Origin: Chlorogloeopsis sp. ULAP01
Lineage (GTDB): Bacteria > Cyanobacteriota > Cyanobacteriia > Cyanobacteriales > Nostocaceae
DNA: 64,000 nt
Direction of reading: 5' to 3'
Assembly (NCBI RefSeq): GCF_030381805.1
Contig: NZ_JAUDRH010000006.1
Coordinates: 124,001 to 188,000, forward strand
Part shown: positions 63,332-64,000 of the stretch, piece by piece
Numbering within the stretch: position 1 is the stretch's first letter
Layout: every line of letters starts with the position of its first letter
The notes under the pieces: generated by a model
Told to the model about the DNA's origin: nothing
The model's database searches: none
What the model saw: the letters and a program-made list of their open reading frames with translations, nothing else
Program-made: the position numbers and the translations under genes

Positions 63332-64000
63332 CTACTTACTTCTATTTGCCGACACTACTGGCGGATAATGCTGCAACACCTGCTTCAAATACTGTCCAGT
63401 ATAAGACTTAGGATTCTCTGCTACTTCTTCTGGCGTACCTATAGCAATTATTTCTCCACCTTTATCGCCACCTTCTGGCCCCAAATCTATCACCCAATCG
63501 GCGCAACGAATTACATCTAAATTATGTTCAATTACCAAAATTGAATTACCTTTATCTACCAATCTTTGCAACACATCTAACAATTTATGGACATCATAAA
63601 AAGATAAACCTGTTGTTGGTTCATCAATTAAATAAAGTGTTTTTCCTGTGGCGCGGCGCGATAGTTCTGTTGCTAGTTTTACGCGCTGCGCTTCTCCACC
63701 AGATAACGTAGTCGCGGGTTGTCCGAGGTGAATATAACCCAATCCGACATCTACTAAAGTTTGCAAACGAGTGACAGCTTTAGGAATGTTTTGAAAAAAT
63801 TCCAAAGCTTCTTCAACAGTCATATTGAGAACGTCAGCAATAGATTTATCTTTATACTTCACCTGCAAAGTTTCGCGGTTATATCTTGCACCTTTACAAA
63901 CTTCACATTGCACATAAACATCAGGCAGAAAATTCATTTCAATGACGTTTACACCTTGCCCGCTACAAGCTTCACAACGCCCACCTTTGACATTAAAAGA
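63332..64000 (-). CDS. uvrA: Excinuclease ABC subunit A, C-terminal part (runs off the window)
   Basis: The last 222 codons of UvrA, the damage-recognition ATPase of nucleotide excision repair. The open frame reaches the window edge at 64000. From there it reads FNVKGGRCEACSGQGVNVIE, the zinc-finger region, continuing into VQCEVCKGARYNRETL. The second ABC signature TTLSGGEAQRVKLATEL, Walker B LYLIDEPTTGLSFYDVHKLL and the switch histidine VIEHNLDVIRCAD follow. The ATG at 63937 is internal. The 5' part lies outside the window. Confidence 0.95.
   Translation of the reverse strand, partial: SFNVKGGRCEACSGQGVNVIEMNFLPDVYVQCEVCKGARYNRETLQVKYKDKSIADVLNMTVEEALEFFQNIPKAVTRLQTLVDVGLGYIHLGQPATTLSGGEAQRVKLATELSRRATGKTLYLIDEPTTGLSFYDVHKLLDVLQRLVDKGNSILVIEHNLDVIRCADWVIDLGPEGGDKGGEIIAIGTPEEVAENPKSYTGQYLKQVLQHYPPVVSANRSK

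Overview
The window comes from a filamentous, probably Nostocales-type, cyanobacterium. It carries the photosynthetic genes petC, petA, petJ and three hli genes, and a Tic20 homologue. The HIP1 octamer GCGATCGC recurs throughout, and the spacers hold the palindromic and GC-rich dispersed repeats typical of Nostoc-like genomes. Coding sequence is moderately AT-rich, and long spacers are very AT-rich. I see no tRNA, rRNA or CRISPR array.

Layout. 0.4-8.9 kb: TPR protein, serine hydrolase, a TetR regulator divergent from a Rieske oxygenase across a near-perfect palindromic operator, an alpha/beta hydrolase and a Wza-like polysaccharide export protein. 9.3-12.6 kb: a lone ABC ATPase and two tandem TerB-like paralogues. 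13.1-19.7 kb, all minus strand: recG, a coiled-coil gene, rpsB-tsf and a glycosyltransferase. 20.4-29.5 kb: PhoX phosphatase, argG, DedA, STAS protein, rpsF, FAH hydrolase, Tic20 and small conserved proteins. 29.7-37.9 kb: glyA, cinA, a VapBC-like toxin-antitoxin pair, a MacAB-like efflux operon and a DUF2993 protein. 37.9-40.9 kb is an accessory patch: an IS607-family element (serine recombinase plus TnpB) lies between a nuclease-like gene that seems to have lost its 5' end and a broken Rpn/DUF2887-type nuclease gene. 41.0-47.7 kb: ABC-F ATPase, gpmI, secG, a metzincin-like protease and a pheophorbide-oxygenase-like Rieske protein. 47.9-52.3 kb: a 1045-residue membrane protein with seven tandem repeats, then the hli triplet. 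52.4-57.6 kb: a copper-chaperone-like gene, then a minus-strand cassette of a coiled-coil protein, a membrane-anchored OmpA protein, a Ras-like GTPase, a PAS-like protein and a histidine kinase. 58.3-64.0 kb: DUF3067, petC-petA, petJ, an aldo/keto reductase, a decayed spacer and the 3' end of uvrA, which runs off the window.

The best candidate for an undescribed system is the GTPase cassette at 54.0-57.6 kb. It joins a small GTPase to an envelope-anchored OmpA protein whose N-terminal half contains a segment that looks longin/roadblock-like, plus a PAS-like protein and a kinase. Its first gene carries an in-frame stop at codon 7. Other points of note are the IS607 TnpB with a hairpin-rich 3' end that could be an omega-RNA, the TetR operator, the TerB-like duplication, and several gene remnants visible only by reading frames that lack proper starts. 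All family assignments were made by eye from motifs; no database search was run.
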